In this document: positions 8,796 through 16,939 of the stretch, in pieces
How the letters are laid out: each line of letters starts with the position of its first letter
How positions within the stretch are numbered: the stretch's first letter is position 1
DNA from: Clostridiales bacterium
GTDB lineage: Bacteria > Bacillota > Clostridia > Christensenellales > CAG-138
DNA: 64,000 nucleotides
Reading direction: 5' to 3'
NCBI GenBank assembly: GCA_004557245.1
Contig: SFEL01000018.1
Span: 10,216-74,215, forward strand
Program-made: the position numbers and the translations under genes
Notes under the pieces: generated by a model
The model's database searches: none
Seen by the model: only the letters and a program-made list of their open reading frames with translations
Told to the model about the DNA's origin: nothing

Positions 8796-8854
8796 AGAGG
8801 GGATAATCCCTCTCTAACCTGATAATTATACTATGCCTGCGGTGTTTTTGGCAA
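8796..8854 (-). promoter_or_regulatory. murA promoter and leader hairpin
   Basis: On the minus strand, -35 TTGCCA (8854-8849) and -10 TATAAT (8830-8825) are separated by 18 bases. The transcript would begin near 8818 and immediately contain a hairpin with AGAGGG/CCCTCT arms (8796-8813). The hairpin lacks a following U-run before the start codon, so attenuation is not obvious. Confidence 0.6.
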
Positions 8855-8900
8855 GACAAACAGGGATATTAAAAGGAACGGCGGAGCCGCTCCTCTTGGC

Positions 8901-9124
8901 TGTCAAAAAAGTGGCTGAATGCCACTTTTTTGAGTTTTACGGGTTTTGCCTCTCGCGTTCGCTCCCGGGCGGCAAAACCCGCAAAGTACGAAAACCTCTG
9001 GGTTTTCATCCGTTCTGACGCACACCCCCCAGGGGGCCTTCTCTTGCCCCAGCAGGGCAATTCACCTTGTGTCGTCAGAGCCGGATTGAACATAAGGGGC
9101 TGCGGCCCCTTATCAACCCCGGAG
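8901..9124 (+). repeat. Mosaic five-hairpin element, copy B, with a 45-base loop insertion
   Basis: Most of the 362-base gene-free stretch 8764-9125 is this element; the rest is the murA promoter and a partial AAAGGAACGG-type hairpin near 8875. All five stems are recognisable: CAAAAAAGTGGC/GCCACTTTTTTG, GGGTTTTGCC/GGCAAAACCC, AAAACC/GGGTTTT, TCTGACG/CGTCAGA and AAGGGGC/GCCCCTT. The fourth loop, normally CACATGT, is about 52 bases here because of an insert at about 9025-9069. The insert carries its own TTGCCC/GGGCAA hairpin. Confidence 0.85.
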
Positions 9125-9125
9125 G

Positions 9126-10469
9126 CTAATTTTCCTTGATATAGTACCTCGGATTGTAGGCTATGCCGTCAATCCTGAGCTCAAAGTGCAGATGTGCTTC
9201 GGTACAGCTGCCTGAGTCACCGGCCTTGCCTATGATCTGGCCCTTGGCTACCTTATCGCCGGGAGCCACGGAGAACTGGCTCAGGTGGGCGTAGCGGGTG
9301 ACGAACCCTTCGCCGTGGTCTATCTCTATGATGTTGCCGTAGCCGCCCCGATTTATGGCGCAGACCACGGTGCCTCCCTCGCTGGACAGCACCGGGTCTC
9401 CGGTCTTTGCGGCGTAGTCCAGGCCGAGATGCAGCACGCCGTCCCTTTGTCCGTAGTTTGAAATTATCTCTCCCTCCGCTACGGGGGAAGCAAAGCTGAG
9501 CGCCTCGGGCTTTCTGCCCTCCTTGCCCTCGTGCCTGCCCGGCTCGCCGCCGCTCTTTTTATCGGTGCCCTGAAGTATTACCGTATCCTGGGGTTCCACC
9601 GTAACTGTTTCGCTCTTGCTGCGGCTGGAGCTTTTTTCGCCGTTTATGTATACCGTATGGTTCACGGTGGTTCTGCTGCCCGCCCTGCCTAAGGTGAGGG
9701 TAATGCCGGTGCCGGCCACCAGTGTGGGGTCTTTCTCCACCTTTGAGCCGAAGGGCAGCTCCTTCGTTTCGCTGCTCGTCACGGTGGTAATGACCTTCAG
9801 AGGACTGCTTGAGGAGGTGAACTTTTCGTATACCTGGTCGTAGCTGGAAATGTCTTCGGGCTTTGCGTCGGGCTGGGGCTGCATCTCTACCGCGCCGTAA
9901 AGCTCGGTGGTGCGGTCTCCGGATTCCGTCACCTTGCCGTCGAAGTAGCTTTTGACTTCCTCCAGCAGCGATTCCGCGGCCTCGGTGCTGGCCAGCACCG
10001 CCCTTGTCCTGCCGTCTATGACTATGGCGCAGGGCGTATACTGTTCCGGCGCCATGGCCTGCTCTGTGCCGGGGCTGTTATCGGCCGTTGCCTCTTCAGC
10101 GTCGCTTGCTCCGTAAGCTTTAGGCTGGGCAAGCTGTTCCCCCACATTGCTTTCGGACAGTATGGAGGTGCCGTTGTAGCATTCCGGCGGCAGAAGCGAG
10201 GAACCCTTGGCGATTCCAAACGCAAGGGCTGTTACTGGCAGCGCAAGCAGCAGCAGCGGGAGCAGCCTGTCCCACTTCTTTTTTGGGGTCTCGGTTATCT
10301 CGTACAGCCTGCCCGTTTCCTCATCCCATATGTACCTGCCGAAAAAGCCGTCGTCCTCCCCGCCGGCGTGCTCCGTCGCCTCCTCGACCGCCTGATCTAT
10401 CATTTCGGCTTCCACGGGTATTTCCGACCCGTTATTTTCTTCAGTTAAGATGTCCTTTTCTTCTTCCAT
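9126..10469 (-). CDS. Membrane-anchored M23 (LytM) peptidase with G5-like domain
   Basis: This 447-residue protein is predicted to cut peptidoglycan cross-bridges or to regulate another hydrolase at the cell surface. A cytoplasmic acidic N-terminus of about 85 residues precedes one membrane segment (LLPLLLLALPVTALAFGIA, near residue 90). A G5-like region follows (KVITTVTSSETKELPFGSK near 235). The C-terminal M23 domain has the zinc ligands in HLGLD and HLHFE, with the conserved YGNIIEIDHGEGFVTRYAHL between them. All usual zinc ligands appear present, so activity is likely. The long acidic cytoplasmic tail suggests an intracellular partner. No close operon partner is obvious; the phosphoesterase gene upstream on the same strand is separated by a short gap. 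Confidence 0.88.
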   Translation of the reverse strand: MEEEKDILTEENNGSEIPVEAEMIDQAVEEATEHAGGEDDGFFGRYIWDEETGRLYEITETPKKKWDRLLPLLLLALPVTALAFGIAKGSSLLPPECYNGTSILSESNVGEQLAQPKAYGASDAEEATADNSPGTEQAMAPEQYTPCAIVIDGRTRAVLASTEAAESLLEEVKSYFDGKVTESGDRTTELYGAVEMQPQPDAKPEDISSYDQVYEKFTSSSSPLKVITTVTSSETKELPFGSKVEKDPTLVAGTGITLTLGRAGSRTTVNHTVYINGEKSSSRSKSETVTVEPQDTVILQGTDKKSGGEPGRHEGKEGRKPEALSFASPVAEGEIISNYGQRDGVLHLGLDYAAKTGDPVLSSEGGTVVCAINRGGYGNIIEIDHGEGFVTRYAHLSQFSVAPGDKVAKGQIIGKAGDSGSCTEAHLHFELRIDGIAYNPRYYIKEN

Positions 10470-10504
10470 GGCGGTATTATACCCTATTTCGCCATATACC
10501 GCAA

Positions 10505-11392
10505 TCAGGGCAGGGGCACGGTAGCCTCGGTTTTGCCCTTGGGGTATTCCCGGGAATCGTAATAGGGGGAGTAGGTGTAGATGTATATATCGTCGTCCCT
10601 GAAGTCCAGTATGCGCATGTATCCGCCTCCGCCGGCCTTGCTGCCCTGGAAGTTGGAGAGAATGGCGTATACCGTCCTGTCCGGATCGCCGTCGCCGTCG
10701 TCGTCAAGCTGCACGCTTTTGTCGGAGATATCCCGGCAGTGGCCGCACAGCACCAGAAAAACGTTGGGGTTGGCCTTTACTATCTTTTCGAATATGGCCT
10801 TTCCCTGGGTGGTGTAGGAAGCGCTCTTTTTAAGGTAGCTGTGGGTGATTATTATGGCGGCCCTGTTGCTGTATTGCCGCAATACTCCGTTTATCCAGTT
10901 TACCTCGTCTTCGCTGGGCCCCCTGTTGGAGAAGGCTATGCCCATGAATATGTAGTCCCGGCCGTTTGCTGAAAACAGCTCGTAGCGGCTGCCGGTATCG
11001 CCGTATTCCTGAGACATGGAGGCGGGGCGGAGGCTGAGCACGTATTTCAGGAAGTTGGCGTAGTTCATCCTATAGCCTATATCGTGGTTGCCGCATACCG
11101 TCAGGAAGGGAATGGAGGCGCTGCTGAGTATGCCCATGGATTCCCTGGCCTGCCGCCACTGGTCCTCGGAGCTCCAGCTGCCTACCACGTCGCCGGTATG
11201 AAATACAAAGCGTATATCCAGTGCCGCCCTGTTGTCGGCTATCCACTGGGTCATGCCGTCGAAGATGGGCTTGTAGGCATTGTGATAGTTCTGGGTATCG
11301 CTGAGCCATGCTATGGTGAAGGCCTGTGCCTGTGAGAACAAAAGCGCAATGCACAGCACAAATGGGGCCAGTAAGCGTCTTACCCTAAACAT
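10505..11392 (-). CDS. Secreted calcineurin-like metallophosphoesterase
   Basis: This 295-residue protein has a signal peptide (LLAPFVLCIALLFSQAQA) and a binuclear-metal phosphoesterase core. Metal-ligand motifs appear in order: DTQNYH, HTGDVVG, GNHD, ITHS and CGHC. The substrate is unknown; secreted members act on phospho-esters or nucleotides outside the cell. The start is set at the ATG at 11392, not the GTG at 11404, because AAGGAG lies 11 bases before the ATG and directly abuts the GTG. The dnaI-like gene ends 43 bases upstream on the same strand. Confidence 0.85.
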   Translation of the reverse strand: MFRVRRLLAPFVLCIALLFSQAQAFTIAWLSDTQNYHNAYKPIFDGMTQWIADNRAALDIRFVFHTGDVVGSWSSEDQWRQARESMGILSSASIPFLTVCGNHDIGYRMNYANFLKYVLSLRPASMSQEYGDTGSRYELFSANGRDYIFMGIAFSNRGPSEDEVNWINGVLRQYSNRAAIIITHSYLKKSASYTTQGKAIFEKIVKANPNVFLVLCGHCRDISDKSVQLDDDGDGDPDRTVYAILSNFQGSKAGGGGYMRILDFRDDDIYIYTYSPYYDSREYPKGKTEATVPLP

Positions 11393-11435
11393 CAAAAAAG
11401 TCACTCCTTAGTATATAAGCGTAATGTAATAAGCT

Positions 11436-12365
11436 TTATTTGAGCCTGAGCCGGAGGTCGTCTCCCTCCAGCCGCAGCACCATGGTCTCCCGGGGCGCCA
11501 CGAGGCGGGAAAAGAATCTGTCTCCGTAGCTTGCGAGAATGTCGTCAAGGCTCCTGTTGGTGGCCCAAAGGGTGGCCTTCCTGGCGCTCTGCCGCTCGTT
11601 GAGGATGGAGAACAGAGTCTCACGGGTGACGGAGTTTATCATGGGCTCTGTGCCCAGGTCGTCTATTATCATGAGATCAGGGCCGAGGATATCCGGGCTT
11701 TCGCCCCTGCCCCGTATGCTATCCATAAAGGCGTTGATGAGGTTGTAGGCGGAGGCCTTGTATACGTCGTAGCCCCTGGAGGATACCTCCAGAGCTATGG
11801 CGTTTAGCAGGTAGCTCTTGCCGAGGCCGGTGCCGCCCATGAGCAGTATCCCCATAGGGTCGCACTTTGGGAAGGCCCTTGCGTACCCCTCGCACAGCTC
11901 ACGGGCCTTGAGGGCAATGCGCTTCTGGCGGTCGCACGGGTATATGTCGGAGCGAAACATTGCGAAACTCTGTTGCGGATCGATACCCGATGTAGCGTAC
12001 ATTTCTTCCAGAATGCGGGCTTTCATGCAGGGACAGAGCTTTTTCACCGTATCTCCCACATAACCGATATCGTTACAGGCTTTACAGCGATAGTGTGGCA
12101 GCATATGGTCTGGCGGCAAACCGGCCGAAAGCAGCAAATTCAGCTCTTCTTTGTCCAGCTGCTCAACTTTATTGCGCAGCTCGGACGAGTCCTCGTTCCG
12201 CATTATCGTAAGGCCTGTGTCGAAGGCCAGCCGGCGGCGCTCGGAGGCTATTTCCCTGAGCCTCGGTATGGCCGTATAGGCGGCCTCCCGGCGCTCCCCG
12301 GCCTCCCGCTCCGCCCTTTCGCGGCTCATTCTGTATTCGTATATCAGCTCCGGAGTAGGCTTCAT
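11436..12365 (-). CDS. dnaI: DnaI/DnaC-type helicase loader ATPase
   Basis: This 309-residue AAA+ ATPase is predicted to load the replicative helicase (dnaB at 58726) during replication initiation or restart. It has a zinc-binding-like cluster (CKACNDIG and CPCMKAR near 100-120), Walker A GGTGLGKSYLLNAIA near 180 and Walker B LMIIDDLGTEP. A GDRFFSRL sensor-type segment follows. The start codon overlaps the stop of the upstream DnaD-like gene by four bases (ATGA), so the two are translationally coupled. IstB transposase helpers share this fold, but no transposase is nearby and the DnaD partner supports the replication role. Confidence 0.88.
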   Translation of the reverse strand: MKPTPELIYEYRMSRERAEREAGERREAAYTAIPRLREIASERRRLAFDTGLTIMRNEDSSELRNKVEQLDKEELNLLLSAGLPPDHMLPHYRCKACNDIGYVGDTVKKLCPCMKARILEEMYATSGIDPQQSFAMFRSDIYPCDRQKRIALKARELCEGYARAFPKCDPMGILLMGGTGLGKSYLLNAIALEVSSRGYDVYKASAYNLINAFMDSIRGRGESPDILGPDLMIIDDLGTEPMINSVTRETLFSILNERQSARKATLWATNRSLDDILASYGDRFFSRLVAPRETMVLRLEGDDLRLRLK

Positions 12366-13558
12366 TTTTTGTCCTCCTCGTCCTCCAAGAGGGTTATTCC
12401 GATGCTCTTTAGATCCTCGTCGGAGTATTTGCGCTGGCCGTAGTTCATGAAGTAGGAGGACTGCTGCTTTTTGCCGCCTTCTGCGTCGGGCTGACTTTCC
12501 AGCTCCCCTATGGCCTTCTTGGCCTGCTGCAGCGTGGTAACGCCCTTTTCGTGCAGCTGCTCTATGAGCCGGCGGGTCCTGTCGAAGGGGTGGCTGTAGC
12601 CTGCTGAGCGTTCAGCTGCCAGCAGCACCGCCTCCGGCTGCATGTGCCAGGATACCGTCCATGTGCTTACCGCTTCCTTTTCCCTGCGCCCCGGCGCGCC
12701 CTTTAGCCCGGCGCGGGAATAAATCTCCCGGGCAAGCTCCTCGGTGAGCGCGGCGGACTTAATGGCCTCCTGCACCCCTCCCTCCATGCGCATGCCCTCG
12801 AGTATGGCGTTCAGGTATGCGAAGGTGGGCTTATCGGAAGAGGTCATGGCGGGGCAGGCGGAAAGTATCTCGTCCAGCGTCATGCCCCATTCCTCGGTCC
12901 ATTTCTTATACAGGGCAAGCTCGTCCTCAGTGGCCATGCGCCCCTTGCGCCAGCGGGCAAGTATGGCCTTTGCGCCGCCCTGAAGCTCGGTGTCCAGCTT
13001 TATGCGCTGCTCCGCGTCTGCGGCGGTAAGCACCCCTTCTTTGGCCCATTCCCGGGCCATCCTGTCCATGAACTGTATCTTGACGGAGGGACCCTTCAGC
13101 TCCATGCAGCGGCGTACAAGCATTACTGCCGCCGCCTCCTCCAGGCCGAATACCTCTATCCAATCGTATATCTTTGAAAGCTCGCCGGGGGTGAGCACCC
13201 GCGCGCCGCAGGCCTGGCGAAGCGCCGAAACGAGCGGGGCGTACTTGCGGGCGCCGCCGGTGACGGGACCTGCCTGAACGGATAAATATTCAACGCTTAA
13301 CGGCTCCTGCTCCACTATGCGCAGCAGGCCCATGTCCTGCCAGTATAAGAAGGCCTCCACCGCCTTGGCGCTGTCAATGCCGAGGGACGCGCAGAGGTCG
13401 GCGTTTTCCAGCCTCCGGCAGCCGCACTGCATAAGGCCGAAAAGGTATACCTTGCAGTAAAGCTCGGGTGCCTTGGGCATGTACTCCAGTATGAAGATGT
13501 TCTGCACAGAGGTACAGCCCATCAGGGCCGCACCCTGCTCAAAGCCGCAGCGTATCAT
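12362..13558 (-). CDS. DnaD/DnaB-type primosome component
   Basis: This 398-residue protein resembles the low-GC Gram-positive replication-initiation proteins of the DnaD family. An N-terminal winged-helix-like region (about 20-100) precedes a helical DnaD domain. A second DnaD-type segment near 225-290 (YKKWTEEWGMTLDEILSACP, then PTFAYLNAILEGM) resembles the YxxxIxxxW-type C-terminal motif region. The C-terminus is charged. It overlaps dnaI by four bases; a DnaD-DnaI pair is typical of Clostridia and would cooperate in delivering helicase to DNA. Confidence 0.82.
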   Translation of the reverse strand: MIRCGFEQGAALMGCTSVQNIFILEYMPKAPELYCKVYLFGLMQCGCRRLENADLCASLGIDSAKAVEAFLYWQDMGLLRIVEQEPLSVEYLSVQAGPVTGGARKYAPLVSALRQACGARVLTPGELSKIYDWIEVFGLEEAAAVMLVRRCMELKGPSVKIQFMDRMAREWAKEGVLTAADAEQRIKLDTELQGGAKAILARWRKGRMATEDELALYKKWTEEWGMTLDEILSACPAMTSSDKPTFAYLNAILEGMRMEGGVQEAIKSAALTEELAREIYSRAGLKGAPGRREKEAVSTWTVSWHMQPEAVLLAAERSAGYSHPFDRTRRLIEQLHEKGVTTLQQAKKAIGELESQPDAEGGKKQQSSYFMNYGQRKYSDEDLKSIGITLLEDEEDKK

Positions 13559-13654
13559 TTATGGCGCCTTTCGTGAGTGTATTTTATAAAATCAGTATTT
13601 ATACAGCATTTCTGCCGGTTTATTCATATGTATGTGCATATATGGTATGCTGCC

Positions 13655-14125
13655 TTACTTTGCCCTTATCTTGCAGGTGAAATCACTGGTGGTCATCTTA
13701 TACAGGCATACGGCATCCGCCATACTGGCGGTGAAGGGCGCCTCTATGCCCGCCTGATGTTTCATTATCCTGTTCAGGGCGTATATTTTTTCTTCCGTAT
13801 CCTCTATGAACTCCACATTGCCGGTGCCTATGAGGCTGGCGAAGGTGTAGCCATAGGCGCAGGGGTTCGCGTCTTCAACAAGCTCGCCCCGGCCGTCCAG
13901 CTCAAGGCATACCGTGGGGTTCCTTTTCAGTATTTCCAGCTTGCGGCCCTCTCTGGCGCTGTGAAAGTAGAAGGTCAGCGCGCCGTCCGCGTACTCATAG
14001 CCGTAGTTCAGCGGCACTATGTAGGGGACGCCGCCGTCTGTCATGGCGAGGCGGCAGACCTTACATTCGGATACCAGGTCCAATATGGTGTGGATGTGGG
14101 TGATCTCTCTGTCCTTGCGGCGCAT
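13655..14125 (-). CDS. NimA-like flavin-binding pyridoxamine-phosphate-oxidase-fold protein
   Basis: This 156-residue protein has the split-barrel flavin-binding fold of pyridoxamine 5'-phosphate oxidases. The N-terminal CRLAMTDGGVPYIVPLNYGYE and the central GRKLEILKRNPTVCLELDG are characteristic of the NimA-like branch. Some members reduce 5-nitroimidazole drugs to amines; most have unknown substrates. Resistance should not be assumed. The gene stands alone between the DnaD-like gene and the zinc-ribbon SPFH gene, all on the minus strand. Confidence 0.82.
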   Translation of the reverse strand: MRRKDREITHIHTILDLVSECKVCRLAMTDGGVPYIVPLNYGYEYADGALTFYFHSAREGRKLEILKRNPTVCLELDGRGELVEDANPCAYGYTFASLIGTGNVEFIEDTEEKIYALNRIMKHQAGIEAPFTASMADAVCLYKMTTSDFTCKIRAK

Positions 14126-14220
14126 TGCCTGTTCCTCCGTATATTTATTATGCCGGTTTTTCGCTTAAAGTCAAAATACAGGGAGCGAGCTGGCTCGCCC
14201 CCTGTGGAAAAAGCATCGTT

Positions 14221-15576
14221 TTACTTCTTTACGTCGTTATCGTTGAATGGGTCGCCGCACTGGGGGCAGAACTTGGGCGGGTTCTTGGGGTCGCTGGGCT
14301 CCCAGCCGCACTTATCGCACCTGTACAGGGGAGCGGCATCGGGCTTCTTTGTGCCGCATTCCATGCAGAACTTGCCCTTGTTTATCGCGCCGCAGTTGGT
14401 GCAGGTCCAGCCTTCAGCCTTGGGCTGGGGCTTGCCGCACTCCATGCAGAACTTGCCGGTATTCACGGCGCCGCACTCGCACTTCCAGCTGTTGGCAGCG
14501 GGCGCCGCAGGGGCCGCCTGCTGAACGGGCTGCTGCTGAACGGGCTGCTGATACTGCTGTTGCTGCTGACCCATCTGGAACAGGTTTCCTACGTTGCCGC
14601 CCATGCCCTGAGCCATGTTGATGCCGGCGAAGGCTGCGAATGCGCCTGCACTCTCGTTTTTGGCAGCATTCTGCATGGCCGCGCCCTGGGAGCTTGCCAG
14701 ATATGCAGCCGCCATAGTGGGATCCCTGAGGGCTGCGCTCTGCTGCAATTCTTTAATGCGCTGCTCGTCCTCGTCGCTGGCCTTGATGGAGCTGATGCCA
14801 AGGGAAACCATCTCTATGCCGCGGAGATCCCTCCACTTGGCGGAGAGCTCTTCGTTCAGGCACTGGGCCAGCTCTGTGGTGTGGCCGGGGAGGGAGCTGT
14901 ACTTTATGCCCATATCGCTGATGCGGGCGAAGGCGGGCTGCAGTGCGGTCATCATCTCGGAGCGCATCTGTCCGTCTATGCGGTCGCGGGTGTAGCTGTC
15001 GGTGACGTTGCTGCACACGTTCTTATAGAACAGCATGGGGTTGGTCATCCTGTAGGAATATTCGCCGAAGCACTTGACGGATACCTCCAGCTCGAGACCG
15101 GCGCCTATGTTGTTGTAGACCACCCTGAAGGGGACCGGGTTGGCAGTGCCGTACTTGTTGCCTATGATCTCCTTGGTGTTGAAATAGTAGATGCGCTGAT
15201 CCTTGGCGGTGTTTGCTCCGAAGGTGAAACGCTTCTTCAGCAGCTCCCAGGATGCCTTCAGATTATCGCTCAGACTGCCGTAGAATATGGAAGGCTCGGT
15301 GGAATTGTCCCACACGAATTCGCCCGCCTGCGCAGAGAACTCCACTATGGCGCCCTGCTCTACGATCATCATGCACTGGCCCTCGTTTACGGCGATAATG
15401 GAGCCGTTGGAAATGATGTTGTCCTCGCCCTTGGTGTTGGCATTGCGGCTGCCCGTGCGCTTTACGCCCTTGGTCATAAGGACGTTCTCCGGCATGGAGT
15501 CGCAGTAGAAGTATTCGCGCCACTGATCGGCCAGTACGCCGCTCAGCGCGCCTATTCCTGCCTGTAAAAGACCCAT
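14221..15576 (-). CDS. SPFH-domain protein with C-terminal zinc ribbons (YdjI/virion-core-like)
   Basis: This 451-residue protein has an SPFH-like N-terminal domain (about 1-290), a low-complexity linker (QMGQQQQQYQQPVQQQ near 355) and three zinc-ribbon modules at the C-terminus. The ribbons use the pairs CECGAVNTGKFCMECG, CTNCGAINKGKFCMECG and CDKCGW with CPQCGD. Its role is probably a membrane or stress scaffold; family members are poorly characterised. The ATG at 15576 is chosen over an upstream in-frame ATG because AAGGAG sits just before it. It is paralogous to the shorter protein at 56-913, which lacks the ribbons. Confidence 0.85.
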   Translation of the reverse strand: MGLLQAGIGALSGVLADQWREYFYCDSMPENVLMTKGVKRTGSRNANTKGEDNIISNGSIIAVNEGQCMMIVEQGAIVEFSAQAGEFVWDNSTEPSIFYGSLSDNLKASWELLKKRFTFGANTAKDQRIYYFNTKEIIGNKYGTANPVPFRVVYNNIGAGLELEVSVKCFGEYSYRMTNPMLFYKNVCSNVTDSYTRDRIDGQMRSEMMTALQPAFARISDMGIKYSSLPGHTTELAQCLNEELSAKWRDLRGIEMVSLGISSIKASDEDEQRIKELQQSAALRDPTMAAAYLASSQGAAMQNAAKNESAGAFAAFAGINMAQGMGGNVGNLFQMGQQQQQYQQPVQQQPVQQAAPAAPAANSWKCECGAVNTGKFCMECGKPQPKAEGWTCTNCGAINKGKFCMECGTKKPDAAPLYRCDKCGWEPSDPKNPPKFCPQCGDPFNDNDVKK

Positions 15577-15743
15577 GTTGTTATATCTCCTTTCAGAATG
15601 TACGGAAATGAAGTAAGAATCTACGTTCAAAGTTATTATATCATATATCATCCTTTTGCGCTATTAAGACTTTGTAAACCTCTGATGGCTGCAAAATACA
15701 ACAGTCCGCGAAACGCGTACAAATAAAAATATGATTTACCCAC

Positions 15744-15771
15744 TTTACAACTGCAAAATTTGATATATACT
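15744..15771 (+). promoter_or_regulatory. tdh-kbl promoter
   Basis: TTTACA (15744-15749) and TATACT (15766-15771) are separated by 16 bases, about 90 bases before the tdh start. A small hairpin (TGTCC/GGACA, 15781-15799) lies near the expected 5' end of the transcript. I saw no recognised riboswitch. Confidence 0.55.
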
Positions 15772-15860
15772 ATTATTAGATGTCCTTTAAACACGGACAC
15801 TGAACCATAGAAGGTCAATTCCCCGGCAAATCTTATTTTATAAAACAGGAGCGGCAAAAA

Positions 15861-16898
15861 ATGGAAATGATGGACGCATTGGTAAAAGCGGCACCGGAAA
15901 AAGGGCTTGTTCTGACTCAGGTACCAAAGCCTGTGCCCGGCATGGGCGAAGTGCTTATCAAGATCCACAAGACCGCTATATGCGGCACTGACGTACACAT
16001 TTACAACTGGAACCAGTGGGCGCAGGAGAATATCAAGCCCCCTATGGTCATAGGACATGAGTACGTAGGCGAGATAGCGGAGCTGGGCCCCGGCGTAACG
16101 GCCTACCACGTAGGCCAGATAGTATCCGGCGAAGGCCATATCGTATGCGGCCACTGCCGCAACTGCCGTGCCGGCAACGGCCAGTACTGCCGCCACACAA
16201 AGGGCGTGGGCGTGAACCGTGACGGTGCGTTTGCGGAATACCTCTGCATACCCGCAAGCAACGTGGTGCCCATACCAGATGGTATCCCGGAGGACGTGGT
16301 ATCCTTCTTTGACGCGCTGGGCAATGCCACACATACTGCCCTCATGTTCGATGTGATAGGCGAGGACGTGCTCATCACCGGCGCAGGCCCCATAGGCATG
16401 ATGGCCACCGCCATCTGCAGGCGCAACGGCGCACGCAGCGTAGTGGTCACCGACGTGAACGACTACCGGCTGGACATGGCGAAGAAGATGGGCGCCACAG
16501 CCACGGTCAACGTAGCGCACGACAAGCTGGAGAGCATATTCGGGCCCCAGCACATGGTAGAGGGCTTTGACGTAGGCCTGGAGATGAGCGGCAGCGTAGC
16601 GGCCCTGAACACCATGATAGACAACATGCGCAACGGCGGCAAGATCGCCCTTCTGGGCATACACCCCGGCAACATAGAGATAAACATAAACAAGGTAATC
16701 TGGAACAGCCTGACCCTTCAGGGCGTATACGGCCGCAAGATGTACGAGACCTGGTACAAGATGATAACCATGGTGGAGGGCGGCCTTGACATGACTCCCA
16801 TGATCACCCACCGCTTCAACTATCGCGATTTCGACAAGGGCTTCGAGGCCATGAACAGCGGCAGGAGCGGCAAGGTAGTTCTCGACTGGACAAAGTAA
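15861..16898 (+). CDS. tdh: L-threonine 3-dehydrogenase
   Basis: This zinc-dependent medium-chain dehydrogenase oxidises L-threonine to 2-amino-3-ketobutyrate with NAD+. The 345-residue chain shows the catalytic zinc Cys in AICGTDVHIYNW near residue 42 and GHEYVGEI next. The structural zinc Cys cluster is CGHCRNCRAGNGQYC, and the nucleotide-binding loop is ITGAGPIGMMA. Kbl, which consumes the unstable product, lies 41 bases downstream. Together they form the threonine-to-glycine plus acetyl-CoA pathway. Confidence 0.96.
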   Translation: MEMMDALVKAAPEKGLVLTQVPKPVPGMGEVLIKIHKTAICGTDVHIYNWNQWAQENIKPPMVIGHEYVGEIAELGPGVTAYHVGQIVSGEGHIVCGHCRNCRAGNGQYCRHTKGVGVNRDGAFAEYLCIPASNVVPIPDGIPEDVVSFFDALGNATHTALMFDVIGEDVLITGAGPIGMMATAICRRNGARSVVVTDVNDYRLDMAKKMGATATVNVAHDKLESIFGPQHMVEGFDVGLEMSGSVAALNTMIDNMRNGGKIALLGIHPGNIEININKVIWNSLTLQGVYGRKMYETWYKMITMVEGGLDMTPMITHRFNYRDFDKGFEAMNSGRSGKVVLDWTK

Positions 16899-16939
16899 GG
16901 GAATCCCGCAATAAAAAATAACATAGAAAGGAACAGCAT

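Noticed and set aside
5729..8880. T-box riboswitches in front of the aminoacyl-tRNA synthetase genes
   Set aside because: The gaps before serS (42 bases) and argS (32 bases) are too short, and the murA leader has no T-box sequence or terminator/antiterminator pair.
11436..12365. IstB transposition helper
   Set aside because: The P-loop fold is the same, but there is no IstA partner and the gene overlaps a DnaD-family primosome gene, so a helicase-loader role fits better.
13655..14125. Nitroimidazole-resistance gene call
   Set aside because: The flavin split-barrel fold is common and most NimA-like proteins have no shown resistance activity; only the fold is supported.
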